Below are positions 26,701 to 41,700 of a stretch of DNA of 64,000 bases, piece by piece. The notes below the pieces were generated by a model. It was not told where the DNA came from, did no database searches, and was given only the letters and a program-made list of their open reading frames with translations. Location: positions 3,542,001 through 3,606,000 of the forward strand of contig CANUEZ040000151.1 in assembly GCA_948099385.1 (NCBI GenBank), written 5' to 3'. The DNA is from Fasciola hepatica. Taxonomy: Eukaryota > Platyhelminthes > Trematoda > Plagiorchiida > Fasciolidae. How positions within the stretch are numbered: position 1 is the stretch's first letter; each line of letters starts with the position of its first letter. A program made the position numbers and the translations under genes.

Positions 26701-29700
26701 ACCATTAGCAGTGCACATCTACTCAGTTTAATGGACGGATCACACGCATCCTGTGGTGTCGAGGTGTGGCACGTGAAGCATAAACATTTCTTATAGCGGA
26801 AATAATTCTTGAGCAGGACAGACTCGTCTACGAGCAAGGCGACAGTATGCTAATTATTTTTCACCCACACTGACTGATGATGTCCGAGTGTGACTATTTT
26901 AACGCGGAGTTCGAATATGTACATCGCTCACTGTATGATCAGAAAATGTTGTTTGTATGCTTTAACGACAAATACAATTCCTTTCAGTTCGAATTACCAC
27001 TGACCAAGAACTGGATACGGCGGCTTTGGTTTCCATCTATTGGGGGGACCTCATTCGGAAATGTGAAATGTAAGGTTATAAAAAGAGTAGCGGGAGAACC
27101 AAAAATAGGGGTATTAAGTCAATAAAAAGATGTTTTAAGTACATGAATAACATTGGTCACAACGGCTCCAATATATTTGTACCTTGTAGAAGGGAGTCAA
27201 AATAAATCTGTCATCCGTACACATTTCGTTAACAAGACACCCAAACAAAGATATGTGCCCATCGTTCGTGGAAAGCTCAGATGTTTTGAATGATACTTGA
27301 ATTGCGCTATCCTGTTTTAACTCTAAGGACGACCTTAAGTTCAGTGTATCCCAAGACCTTAAGCAGTAAATGACTGACGTCCGTTATTTACCGAAACAAA
27401 GCGCAGCGAAACGTTGAATCTATGCCCTAGTTTCCACAATTCGATAAGAAAATATCTGCATGATTACTTTGTGATTGAACTCCACATGAGTGGTATACAT
27501 AGTATTGTGAATCCATTGCAGATTCGTTGCCATGACAAAAACAGATTCATTGTCGGTACCGAAAAATACTTCAATTTGTATAGGTGAGGGTTAGTGAACG
27601 AAAATAATGAAGCGCCAAGGCACTTCTCCGCAATCCGATTTGTGAGCTCGAAATCAATAAGCGAACAATCAAATAAAAATCAGTCGAGTGAAAGGCAAGT
27701 AGATGCACCTACTATATTTCACAATTTTAGACAAATCGGGAAAGGTAATGCAGTTTTGCTTTGTTTGAAAATTCCCATAGTCACATTGAAAAAATAACAC
27801 TGGAGAGCGAACAATTGCCTACAATGTTTCTTAATCTTGCTCTCACAAATCATATAGGTGGCAGTTATGCATTTGATTGACCGTTGACTGGGTTGAAAAC
27901 CGTTTTCACAATAGGTGTGTAGTGTGGGCGAAAATGGTGTGGTGTTTGTCAATTAGTGTACGGTGATGCTGAATCGACTACGATACTGGGTTTTCAGGGG
28001 TCATTCCTCGTTTCGAATGCTTTCTTTGGCCAAAGCAGTTGGACTCCCTGAACTAATCGCTTTTGTGAGCACGGATTCGGGTTTAGTAGACGCATGACGA
28101 TCGCTTCAACTGTGACCAGGATCAGAAGTCTGACTGCCTTTGATCAGTTGGGGGGAATGTGATACAAAACACTGAATGCGTCGTTCAGGTCGATCTTAGG
28201 ATCACTATCAATCAGGCGACTAAGAATAGAACTACTGATTGTGCCCATTTGCTCGTGACTCAGCCATTTAGGATGATGGACGATATTTTCTGTATAATGG
28301 ACGACGACAGTTTATGTATGATCGAAAGCATGACAGCAAAATTACGAATGTGTCTCTCCGTGGTAAACGTAATGTCACGTACAGTTCTTCCTGTTTGCAA
28401 AGCGTTGATTTCCATCGTTTAATCGCTATCGCATCAGCCAATCTAAGCAGTTTCATGTTTTCTGTTCTGTAAACCATCCGAAACACTTTTTCCTTGTCAA
28501 CTTGGTGTTGCTTTATCATTAAGTGTTGAGCTACGGATGATGACAGTGTCTTATCAGTTCGGCGACCGTTGGTGTTTGGCATCTTAGGATCATTTGCACA
28601 TTGAATCCAATTGGGAATATGTTCCGTAATCCGATTACGTAACTGCCTTTCTGTTTGACCAACGCAGGTGACTCCACACCCACGTTCAATCTGGGATATC
28701 ACGTGTGAAATGGGCCACAGAGATAGGTGTTCTTTAATCGGCGGAATTGGTGTGCTCTTCGTGTGGTAAATGATTTTGGTTGGGCGGCATACGTTCGTCG
28801 TTCACGTAAAGGATGATTCAGTGTGCCATGCTGTCCAGACACTTTGTGAGCGTTACTGTCTTACCCAGCGGAATGTACTTAAACACTGTTTCTATCACAC
28901 TAGTTGCCATTATTATCGGACACATACGTGCGTAAGATTTGTACCAACTACGTTTTGGGTAGTCTTCACGTTCGTGACTGAGACGATATTTATGATACCT
29001 TTATCAAAAAACACTAACTGGGTCGTTCCTCTGCTTTCCACGAAAGTTTTTTCACAGAAAAATCACTATAAATTTCCTTTTTTGAGCTTATTCTTGATGA
29101 TAGAGACACTCACATTACAATTATTTTTCGCGTGCTGTTTTTCTCTTCTGACGCACTGTCCACACTTGACGCTTTGTGATGCTATTTTATTGATTGCCTT
29201 ATGACTGAATATGACACACTGCTTGGAATAGTTACCCGTGTGTAGTTCAAGGAAGACATGGCAAATTTTTTGCCTTTGTTTTGGATTTCCGCTGAATTTA
29301 AGGACAGGAGAATACTTCTGTGATGTATTTCCCTCGATCGCCTTCAATATTGTTAATACGACCTTGGGACAACACGAAGGGTGATTAAATCAAAGTTACG
29401 TAAAACCACAGAAGATTTTTAGAAATTGCAATCATTCCGTAGTAACCGTTGAGCTCACGTCACCATGTGAATGTTAAATTTACTTGTCCAATTGAATATC
29501 ACGCACCCTATTTTAAAAAGTTTTTTGTGTGGTGTAGTGGAAATTGTTTACTTTCTTCCACTCCAGACGAAGGAATAAAAGAGCAGAGCATCTGCCCGGT
29601 AAGCGGAGTGTCGCCGGTTCAATTCCGGCTCGCAGCGTCCCACTTTTTGATGTGAAACATCCAAGTGGATTTTCCATCACATTGAATAAAAGAGTATTTG

Positions 29701-32700
29701 AGATTGTCGGATGCCTTCAATAGCTAATCAACCGCTATTGTTTAGCTCAAATGAGACAGCTCGATAGCTTTTACTGCGACCTGTCTGTCCCAAGTAGCTC
29801 ATTAACCAGATTCGGAACAGAAGCGAAAGATCTACGGCCTAACTGGACTTGTTTAGGGTGGCACGGAGTGCTTGAAAGAAACCGGGAACATATTCATCTG
29901 AGCGACTCAGAATTTCGGTGACACATATTTTCTGCTGCTGATGCTTTCAGAAAGCTAGACAACCGTCAGTTTTCATCTCGGGAAAGTGACGTATTTTCCC
30001 GTCGCATACTCGATCAACCTCGATGGTCTATTGTTCGTTGCCTCTAGTTGAATTACATGCCAGATGGATCAGGTAAAAACAAGTGCTACCCAGAAATAAC
30101 TAGACATGTGTACATCTAATTGCAAACAGACTTACCATAATTTGACCCAAATGTTGCAGAATATCCTCCAGTTCCGCGGTCCCTTTCACCGGTTCAAAAG
30201 GCAGGTTGTAGAACAAAGCACGCCAGTCAGAACCGATATGTCGGGCAACCAACCGCATGGCGCGTAGTAAATTTTTTTCCTCGCATATTTCTTCTGTGGC
30301 ATAAAGAACACGAAAGAGTAATATCTGATGCTGAGTACCACTGAAGCTTAGCCATACTGGATTTAGGGAAAACAAAACAGTGCTATTTGCAACTCATTCA
30401 TCACCCAGATAAGTGTTCCACAAAATCATAAGTAAGTACATATTTAAAACCAAATTCAAGCGAGTTCGTTTTTATCGCAGTTATGGTCCATTGTGAAATC
30501 CGTTCGGAAACCTTGGTTGTGATTCCGCGAAGTCTGAGCATTCGTTTCTCTTGACAAACCATCGGATTATTCGGAAAACGATTTCCAGTTGCTGTATTCA
30601 ATCGATCTCACCGCTGGCAGGACTTTTTGAACCGTCCCACTAACTTTAGTGGGAGGTCATTTCTGCCTCCGAATCATCCTTTGTACTAGAGCAAAATACA
30701 ATGAGTACATGGGATGCTGGATCACGCACCCAGTTGCTGTATTCAACTTTTTGGTCGGATTGGTGTGGACAACCAAGCCTCGAGGTTTAAACACCGCTGA
30801 CAGGATTCACCATTCATTCTATCGTGCCAAGCCTCTAATCGGCTGCCCTGTCACTCGAGGTCCGGTTCTCTCAGACCTTGGGCTTGGTACCGCATCCTCG
30901 CTGATTGCCAACTTGACTTGGCTGTCTACGAACGATGTGATAACACGTATCATCATAGTTGCACACACAACATCTTCCTATCCCGACAAGTAAAGTACTA
31001 CTGACTAATGTGTGCCACTCAGTGGAAAGTGCAATAGTGTTACAATGGGGCCTCAAACAAATACAATTAATCAAACCGTCTACTCTGTTTCATATAAATA
31101 AGTGTGATTTTCATACTGAAGGTGACTTGAGCGATTCGAGGTTGGTTTTCTACCTTAAATCCCTTGTTTCTACTAAAACACAAGTCGGTCACTCCGTATT
31201 CTCGATTTAAAAGGAACTTTTCGCTTCGCTTGGACAACAATCTCTCAAATCAAATGTCTATATTTCCGGTCTTGATCGACTATTGATCATCATGAATAAT
31301 TTGTGAAATGAAAGGATCCCCTGCTGTAGTCATGCTTCTCATCCGATACGGCGCACGAGGTACTTAGGCCGTGCACTGTGAGTTTGAAGCGTATCGGTGC
31401 CAACAAGCGGGACTATTCGGATTAATTTAAAAATGCAGATGTTTTCCATTTTACCACTACTGATCATTCGCGAGAGACTCACGCACACCATTGCCTCATT
31501 GCTTACGTCACGAGTATGCAGCCACTGTCAGGCGCGACCATAGGTCGTCTTGAGCACTAAGTGATCATGTACGCACAAACCCCTCCGTCTAAAACCACTG
31601 GTCACCGTCGAGGCGACCAGCTTCAGGTTTTCGCACCTTCTCTGTGCACAGAAAAAGCTCCTCCAAACAACCCAATTACCTCGGCTGCAATTCGATCAAA
31701 CGCACTCCAGTGACTCAAACCCAAACCATGCGACCGTCATCGTCTAGTCGTGCAGGCCAACCTTTCGATATAAATCTAACACCTTCACTCCACTTCAACC
31801 TACACCCCCATTTAACAGCCGCCTGTCCCAAGCACATGGCCCTTTATTCATTTCAACACACCCGCTACCAAAATTATTCGTACCGACTAAAGAATAAATT
31901 GTTTGCCTCCATAAATGTGTTCCGATGTCTAAATGCGAACATTCTAGTGCCACATCATTGTTCAAACTCATACTGACTGCATTGGGTGTACACTTCCCTT
32001 TTGACTTGACTAGGCTGATTTCACGTTTTGTTGTGAACGTGCGGTCGATGTATATTGAGTGCAATACACGTGCTAGTCAACCACTATTGTTTACTTCTAG
32101 ACGTGATAGTACAGTACGTCCAATGGATTTCGTCTATTTCAACCTGGGATTCAGATTCCGTACATCACATGATTTGGGATGCTGGAAAATTGTTGCCGAA
32201 CTAAGTAACAGTTGATCCGTCCATCCGTGATGCTTGGTGCATGTACTTGGAAAGAGAAACGCTTGAGATTTTTACATCCATAAACACACCTATCTGGTCC
32301 ATATTAGGTCACGAAAACTGTGGTGTAGTACGATATTCGGTCTTCGATTAGATTGCTTCCGGAGGTTAAAACAACACTGATCTGCGCGACTAGAACTGGT
32401 TGACTTTATCCTCCTAAAAGAGGGGATCGCAGGAGATGCTTTACAGAAATATATTTATTTCATGTAGAAATCCTAATCAGATTGAAATCGGTGTTGGTTC
32501 TATTATGTCGTAATCTGTATTTTCTTCTACGTGATGAATAGCGCAGCTTTCACCGATGATATTTTCAAAGTCGCCAACCTCCGAATTTAAAATCATTTAT
32601 TTTTTTCAATTAGGCTACTAACGAGTAGTATAATCTGATTTGGCGTTCTCCAGAAGCACGTGCAACAGTAAAATCAACATGCCAACACTCATGATATGAA

Positions 32701-35700
32701 ACTAACCAGATCCAGCCACCTGAACAAATTTTTTCCGCTCCAATTTTAAATTAAGAGCACTGTTTAAATCCTTTGGAAGTGCTCTGATTTTTATATTATG
32801 AGCAATTTTTCTCAGTGTACTGGGGCTCGCTTTCACACTTTGCACACGTTGCATGATGAGAATTGCTTTGTCCACCTTGTGGGTTGTTGATCTCATGTAT
32901 GCCAAAATGGGGACGGGAAAGAAAGGGAACGTCTGTGAATAATACGTGGAAATAAATCCTGGATATAAGTCAATGTGTTTGTAAATAAAACACTAATGGC
33001 TGTTTGATTGGCTTTTCTGTGTCTCTTTTACCATTGTCAACAGAGAAATTATGCTCGTTTTGAAACTAATACGTTCACGTTCTTCAGAATCTTATAGAGA
33101 AACAAAAGTTATTGGTGCTGAAAATGCTCTGCTAACATTCAAAACCAATGTCACAATCGATATCATATCATGTAATGCATAGATCCCGTAGATCGTTGAG
33201 AGGCGGTCCAGATAGTCATGTGGTTGAGGTTTTCGATTCATAATCGTTTACCCGGAGCTCCAGTCCCGTGGAGGTGGTTGTGGACTGCTGCTGGTTCCTA
33301 ACAAGGATGAAACAGCTGTACAGAGCCTCCATGATTGTCAATGGTTTGAACGTTCACAGTGCAGAATGAATCTCACTAACTGTAGTTCGACGTACTACCC
33401 GGTAAAACCGTTTTCTGTCTCTCCTCGATGTTTCACACACTGATCTTGACGATACTACAAAAGTGATACTGGGTTAGACTGGGTTCTTTTTATCGTATAG
33501 TTGAGCTGAACAGAAAAAAGTTCGAGCACCCTCTTTTGTGACAATCCTATGAACTATTTTAGTATCGGTTCAAATAGTGCTAAAGACTGATTCTTCGCCT
33601 GTAATCATGGGCAAAACCACCAGTTGACATAATCAACAAAAGATCATGATCGTTTTTTCTAAAACCTAAATTCACTGAGTAATGGGGAACTCAAACTTAT
33701 CCAAACTCACTCATGGATTTCCAACTCTTTTTCAGCCTTGATGCACCAGTTTATTTGATGGTCACGATGCTGTGCTTCCAAAATCTTTAAATGTGCTTCT
33801 TTGCCTTCGTACCAACGAATGCGTCTTAATGCTTCTTTTTTCTTTCGTTTAGCCAAGGGAATACGAAAAGTTAACAAATCAGATAGCCTCTGTTTCCACA
33901 CTTGCAATTCACGCGGATCCGCACTGAAAACGCCAATATCCGACTCAGTCGAGTCATTAGAGTACGGTCTCCATGCACTTGTCGTATCCACGGCTATCCT
34001 AGGCAATGCAGATTCGTCCAACTTCGGGATCCTTTTTCGTACTAGTTTTTCGTCCGGATCCGCGAAGCATGCAATAACCATTCCGGTTTGCAAAATTTTA
34101 CGCGCTTTGATCCAATTCCGTTGGGCTTTTACGCGAGTCAGACGTCGATTCTCACGCGCGGCTGCACGGCCCATCGCTCGACGGGAACGAATCAGATCAT
34201 TTGTCAGTTTTTCACAACGTAGTCGGGACTAGTTTCGACCGGGGATAAACAAGACATGATGATCAGCCGTGGAACATTTCATTGTGAAACTGCTGTCGGT
34301 TTACGAAGGGAATTACTCCACGGATTTTGCTTACATCTCATGCATTTTTCCATATGAACTGTCATTTTTCTGTGCCACATGTAGTAACGCACAATTTCCG
34401 GAGGAAATCTTCGGTACTTGGGTGAATTAGGATTACAGTATTACACATGTTGCTTTTCCATTTCTTTCTACCGGGACAGTTTTAACTCGAAGTTACCTGA
34501 ACTCCTAGACCCACATATCATTTTCTTCAAAGGTACACCATTTTTAGTCACTTTTAGAATGGTGACACATCCTTTTACTTTGAGTCGTTCAATGGCTAAT
34601 TCATCTCCTTACGTGACCAATGAATTTCATTGTACTAACTACCACAATGTTTCCGTAATTCGCTAATTTCCCAACTCGTTTATTGGATGGCAAAATCTGC
34701 TTTACTATTTCAAATTATATGTTCATTCTTTCGGCTTTTATGTCTCTTTTTCAATACTGAGTTAACCAAATGCCGGTCAAAGTATGCCTGAATTTTCTGG
34801 TGTTCATAGGCTTGCAGGCCGGCATCTATTCCTTAGTATTTCCGATCGATCGATGTGCACCGTTGATGAGTATCAGAGGGATTCAGACAGTGCACAGTGC
34901 TTCTGTGAATTTTCACTTGTAAGCCGAGTGTTTGCACTGTGGGGTAATTTGTTTCATAGCAAATGACAAAGCACGACTAATCCAAGTCTGTTCTGATGAA
35001 CGGACCCTGAAAAACTGATGTTTGATAAAATGGATCAAATTGTGGCAACGTATTAACTATGCTTTATCAGAATGTTAAAAATTGTTTCTTCTTGATATAT
35101 CATCAATATAAGCAACCCGCATATTCCCATCTCAAGCAACAGACGGCTATTTCACTGACACTTACTGTTTGGGCGAGCAATTCAAGTTTGTCCAGGTCCA
35201 GCTCGACAACCTTGAAGTCTGCTTTGAACTGCTCATTTCGAGTTTTCATTTGAATCAGCATTTGACGTAATTCCTCAATTTGACCGTGCAGTCGGGATTG
35301 TTGAAATCGCATATGAGTCAGATTTTCGAAAGCTTTCTGTCTCATATGGATTAGACGGTTCTTAAAAGATGTGAAATATTTGTGAAGTGAATAGGAATCA
35401 AAAAGTTAGACGCATTTGGTAAGCTGTACAGCGTCACGGCTAGCTGATACACAGCCTGACCGATAGGCAGACAAACAAACAAGTGCAAAGATAAGCAGAA
35501 ATAGAGACAGATAGGCAAACAGGCACGCAGGGGACGGACGGATAGCTGAAATATCAGACACGGATGGCGTGAAATTAGGCTTTTCCGTGGTCAGACGGAG
35601 GAATCCCCGAAAGTGAGTGTAGATGCAAACCGTCTCAATGTCTAATTTCTCCGACAATCAGATGACCTTCTTCCAATTTACCCGTTGTCTATCTCCTCTG

Positions 35701-38700
35701 AATTTCAAGAGGTATCGACCACAGACGTTCTCGAGTAACTCAAATCAACAAAGGTAACCAGGTCAGCTGGTCGAGACGGTCTTCCAGCGGAGCTGCTCAG
35801 ATATAGGGCTGGTTCTCTATATGGTCTGATTACTTCGATAATTAACAATCCACTGGAACCACATTCCATTACCGATTGTTGACGTTTTGTTACAGTTATT
35901 CATGTACCAAAACAGACACAGCCAGACGGGACCGAAAGTGTCAACTAACAGCTCTATCTTCGTCACCGTTAAAACTTGCAGAACGCGTTGTGCTGCCTCA
36001 TCTTCAAACCACGATGAGAGGCCCAACCGACGAGTTACAATTCGCGTACAAATCCAGGCGCCCTACAGTTGATGCAGTAGCGTCCATTGTGCACCACATT
36101 ACGGAATCCTTCAGGGATTTCAGCAAGTCAGTTAGATGTGCTTTTATTGGCTATGAGTCGGCTTTTGACAGTGTACCACCCTGGGTTCTCAGAGAACTAG
36201 AATATTTTGGCTGCCCCACATACTTACTAAACCGGTTGAAAGACTATTCCTCCGGAAGAACACAATGCACCAAAGTAGGCAGAAAAATCTCCGAACATCT
36301 CTTAACCAGTGCCGGTGTACTTCAAAGTGCTGCCCATTTTCCGTATTTCTTCTCAACATTCATTGGTGATTTGCCTGTCCTCCAACCAACACGCATCTTT
36401 AAATATGCTGACGACGTTGTTTTGACTAGGTCCGCCTCAAACAGATAAGACTTCGACGTATTCATTGCAAATCTTTTACGTATCCAGATCTTTTCTAATC
36501 AATCTGGTCTTCTGTTGAACAGTAATAAATATCAAGAGTGTATTCTTCCACCACTAGTTCCTGATTCAACGAAGACACTTCCGCCATTAATTCTATTCCC
36601 CTCGCACGAATAAACCACCTGAAATATCTTGGTGTTACGCTGCGGCATAATCTCCATTGGTCTTTGCACATTGAAATCACGGCAGCAAAATTGCGTCGCT
36701 TGTCGTATCAGATTAGAAAACTACGGCAATTTAGTGCTCCACAGTCCGTTATTTTCACTCTTTTAAACTAATGTATATTACCTACCATTCTTTGTTGTTC
36801 CCCTGTCATCTTCAAAAGATTATTAAAAAAGGATTTCATCACTGTTCGCAAAAGCTTATGCATCTTTAGTCTTGTTTCTGGTATAGCCTCAAATGACCTA
36901 GTCTTGGAGCATCCCTTGCTTTTACACAGAAAATCTTTTATGATACTTAGCACCCATTACTTTTTGATCCTACTGTTTGTCAGTCCCATGCGCCGACCCG
37001 GTCTATGTATTAGCTGCTTTCCTGCAGACTATCTTTGTACAGGAATTCCGTTGTTCCGCTTCTAGCACATGTGCTAACAAAAAAGGATGTTGTTCTGTCT
37101 GAAATGAGATCCTGTTTTGCTCTGTAACTTACTTTGGTGTTATTTTTGGCAGAAAAGCATTGTACCACTATGCTCAAGCTGGCATATATGCATTATATAT
37201 ATGATACAAGCTCGTGTTGCGCTCGCCAAATGCGATTTCAGGCCCACTTGCAAAGAGCTTGGAATCAGAGGCTTTTGTCAACCGGCCTTCAGCGTAGTTC
37301 TTGGATGTCCTCCAATCGCATGAGATAAAATCCAGTCAACAATGCGCGACCGAAATAGATCAAATGTAACCGAGGCAGCTCGTTAGGCCTGTTAGGCTCA
37401 TTATTTCTGGAGGATGCTAAGTTCACGAGAAAGACAAATCAGGCAATGAAAGACGTACGCTACGAGATGGACGAAGAAACAGCATTACCTGTCTGGGCAG
37501 TGAATCGGTTCTCACCAAAATCACACAACGCATGATTGTGTGTACCGGCCAGGTGAATTATCGACCACCATTTGAGCGATAACAGTTGCCGAAGACCGAA
37601 AGCAGACGCAACGCATTATGAACCACGAAGACATATTAGGTTCGTAATTTTCACTCAGGGTACTTTTTTTCTAAGGCTTAGCGATGTCACCCCTTAATCT
37701 GTGATGAACAGAGAGCCTGAATTGACGACAGTAGTCTCCCTGCTCCAGATGCATAGCCTTCCTTTTGCTCCTAATATCTGAATTGCTGTGTGTGCGTGCC
37801 GTACGAAAATCAATCACTGAGGATGATATATTGTCCAACAAGGCTTCTGGATGTGAAAAATAATATTTCTTTTTTCCGTGGTGCACTTATCCTGGTAACG
37901 CCACACAATCACACTTAGACATTTGCAGCTGACGGTAATATCACCACTTGATTTTCTGTCATTCGTGCACGAAACGACCGGTATCTTGGGACCCGGAGTT
38001 CACTTGAAGCGATACACTGCAAGCTTCAGTTGTATCACACAAGTTAGCCGAAGCCAATGAAGTTTCTCAACTGTGAATGAATTAGGTGATCACCAAAAGG
38101 CCCACAATTCCGAGAAATGTTTTACATTTTGTCTACAGTATCAGGATCAATGAGACCGAAATCCTACGTACTGAAATGAGCCAAAATTAAGGGTCATTTT
38201 CAGTGGTCCCTTAGAGGATGCCAAAAATGTCATTCCACCTTGCGTTCAGGGTACGGAGGAAACGCTTCATTCAGAACACTCAATTCGTGAGTTACTATGC
38301 GGATGCAAATAAAGCGGAAACCTGCAGTATTAGTTGCCGAGATAACAGATCCCGTTCCACCTGTATAGGTCTCGCTGGTGTCAGTCAGCATATCAGTCAT
38401 AAAACTCCTATCTTGCAACGGGTTAACGAGCATTCGATTAAAAACCCAAACCAATTGGCGTGGGCGCAACGCACCTCAACCTGTTCCCGTGTAGGCTCCA
38501 GTTTTTCAGCTTTAGTTTACCTACTAACCAGTGTCACAGTAGTCAGTTTGATAATTCGATCCCCGTGAGATGTTTTCGGACCTAATGTACTGTCTATAAA
38601 CAGTTTCCGATGACAGTCAATATCGGTCAAATTCCAGTTTTTACTACTGGCCCCGTTGTCAGTAGTCCAAAACTTATGTAACCGCGGTGAATCAGGAGAC

Positions 38701-41700
38701 ATATTAGTGTACTTGGGATCGGATAGTCAGCGATATCATAATCGACTACTATTTTCCGCCACGAATGTCTTCCCGAAGAATAAGCAAATGTGCTGAGATT
38801 TCCGTACCGTCGTGAGGCTTGTGGTTCGTGTGAATTTGATTACTGTTCTTATTCAGTGCATTGAACACGGGAGTCAACTAAAGCGTTAAATGGCAACAAT
38901 CGACTGAGTTCCACTTTCGATGACTGCTGAACCAGACGGCGCTATTGTCATCCTAATCTTTTAACCTCGAATTTCATTTGGTACTCCCCCTTCGGTTTCA
39001 TGATTCTACTCCACCATACATACGGATTTCAATCATTTAGAAAGCATTGTGAGGATGGATGATGTGGAATGAGAGTGATAAAAAAATCATTTCAAATTGC
39101 ACTGGTTCAAAAGAAGCTGAAATTGTAGCATTTTGCAGGAACCGCTATCTTTCCGCTCTGCGCGAACTTCTTTTTTGAACCACCCTAAATGTTACTTTTC
39201 CAGACTTCGTCGGTAAACCTGTTTTCCCGGGTTGCCTTCCCAACAACCGACCAAGGTATTTTCACATGAAAGTACAGGGGCATCAGTGTTTTTCTTTGAA
39301 TCAATAAAACGGCATACGCACGCCCCTGAAATGTCAGCCAAAAAGAATAACGTTGTGTATCCTATCTAACCACTTTAAAACTCGATCACAGCGACACTGT
39401 CCATCACGAAGAGACTGTACCCTGGAGTGGTGTGATGACTTGCGTGCCTCCATGACCCAAACAGCTAGGCAGGATAGCTTTCTTAAGTCAGAGATGCAAT
39501 CATGCCTGACAGGTTGGTGGGTGGAGGCCAGACGAAGTCTACTTTCTGAACCAGTTGATGGACAACATCTACATCTAACAACTATACCCCTGGAGTGGAC
39601 ACTTTAGCGAATAAATACGGAGACAAGCAGTTTACCAGTCTAAAAACTCCTACTAGATGGACGTAGGAGTGGAGTACCTGGGGTTTCTCTCCACGGTGGC
39701 AGAAGTCATCGCAATTCATTGGGCAGCAAGTTCCCTCCTAATCTAGGCAGCCTCCAGCCTAAAGGATGCTGCCCCGTCCACGTTCCGTTTGTTCCATTGG
39801 GTGGAAGGGGCTAAGGACTGAATCCGAAAAGCGGATCGATGACAAAGCACCGGCAACGAAAAGACAAAATGCGTGCAACCATCAAGTCTCACGTGACAGA
39901 CCATCAGAGGGTTCTTCACGGGTTCTTCGGTCACGTTCCCTTGCTGGTTTAACGCCCCGCTGCCTTGTAGGTCAGACCTTTGAGTTAAAGGCTCCGGTTA
40001 GGGTTCCCAAATAAAAACTCCTTCTGTGATGTGGGCAGCCACGAAGTATGATTTGCCCAGAAACCTCCAGCATCTTTTCTTTAAACAACCTTACCAACCT
40101 TTCCTCTCTTGATTTAGGATTGATACAAAATGCCACGGATAATTATGGTTTCGAAGAAGACAGTAGTTCAGGAGTTGGGTCTAAATGTTCACTCCAATCG
40201 GCTGCCTTCAACGTCCGCACACTATGTCAAATAAGGCAACAGGCTGTTCTCGCTAAAACTCTTGACACCTTTAAAATAGATGTATGTTGTGTCTCCGTAA
40301 CGTGCATACAAAACCCCACTTTTGTGATTACGCTTCACACCCCAGATACAACCTCAATCTCTCGCTTCACTCTCCGCTTGTCAATTGATTCGGTTCCTAG
40401 TGCTCGTGGTCAGGCTGGTGTTGGGATTGCTTTGAACATGGAAGCTGAACGTGCATTGCTACAATGAATTCCAGTGAGCAGTCGTTTAGGTGCAGTTTAG
40501 TTGGACGGCTCTGTGCATGTCAGTAACAATAAACTCAAGCCTCGATGTTTGTTCTTTGTTTCTGTGTATGTGCCGATTGATGCAGTTCCTATGAAACCAA
40601 AGACGAATTTTACCACGATTTTCTCAGCTACTTTGAGGCGTACGCTCAAAGGACGTGGTGGTCATTGCTGGGGATTTTAACTCCCAAGTTGGTCGTTTGG
40701 GAAATTCCAAAAGGCACATCGGAGGCCCATTTGCTATCGCAGTCGACTGGGCTGATAGAAGATATTGTCATGTTCAGCTGTGTTCCGACCACAGATCGTT
40801 TCTGACAAGTACGAAATTCTGTCATAAGAAGCGGCATAGGCTGACATGAAGTTCTCTTTCGTCTTCCCAGGGTTGGACCCAGATTGGTCACGTTTTCATT
40901 GGTCACTGCCGGCGTGGATCAATTGAAGATTGGCGTTCATTTTGATCTACGCGTGTGGACTCAGATCGTGCCTTGGTATGTGCTCGCTTCTGTTTAGGTC
41001 TCGTCCGTAGTCGCACGAACGTAAGTACCACCCGTCCCGCGCAGTTGCTTCTGGACAATAACCTACGATCTGCTTTTCAGATGGAGCTGTTTACGCAGTT
41101 ATCGATGTTCAGGACCGAAATGAACGCTGACAACAGATCAAGGAAGCCTTGTACACCGCTTCTAATGCCACACAGGACGCTGTTCCAAGTGGGTCCCAAA
41201 AAGGGGGATAGCTTCGACATCAGTTGCTCTGTTGGATGCTCGCAGATCCATCACTTCGGACGACAAATTCAGTGAAGTACGTAACTTCCTGAGGTGTCAA
41301 CTGACTAAGAGCCTGAGAAGTGACCGTGAACAGTGGTGGATTGGGAAATGTAGGAAAATGTTAAAGGCTGAGTCTATTGGCAATACTCCCAATCTTTATC
41401 GTTTGATTAGAAGTACCGGTCCACGGAAGTCCGCGGTGAGTTGGTTAATCAAGGAATCCGACCACTCACTGATTCACTATCAGGGACGTCGTCAGGATGG
41501 TAAGACGGACCACTTTAGGGAACAGTTTAGTTGGCTCACTTCAACGGTGGGACTTTCCAATATACGGTTTAGGGAAACAATGCAGGTAGATATCAGTCCT
41601 CCATCAGAAATTTGGGTTATGCTGGAAGTAGGTTACTTGAAAACGTACAAAGCCACTGGACTGGATGAGTTGTTTCCGTGGTGGAATTTGTTAGCTTAGC

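Noticed and set aside
34980..35030. Hammerhead ribozyme core (CTGATGA ... GAAA), which occurs in some fluke SINEs
   Set aside because: The bases between CTGATGA and GAAA do not form stem II and the flanks do not form stems I and III.
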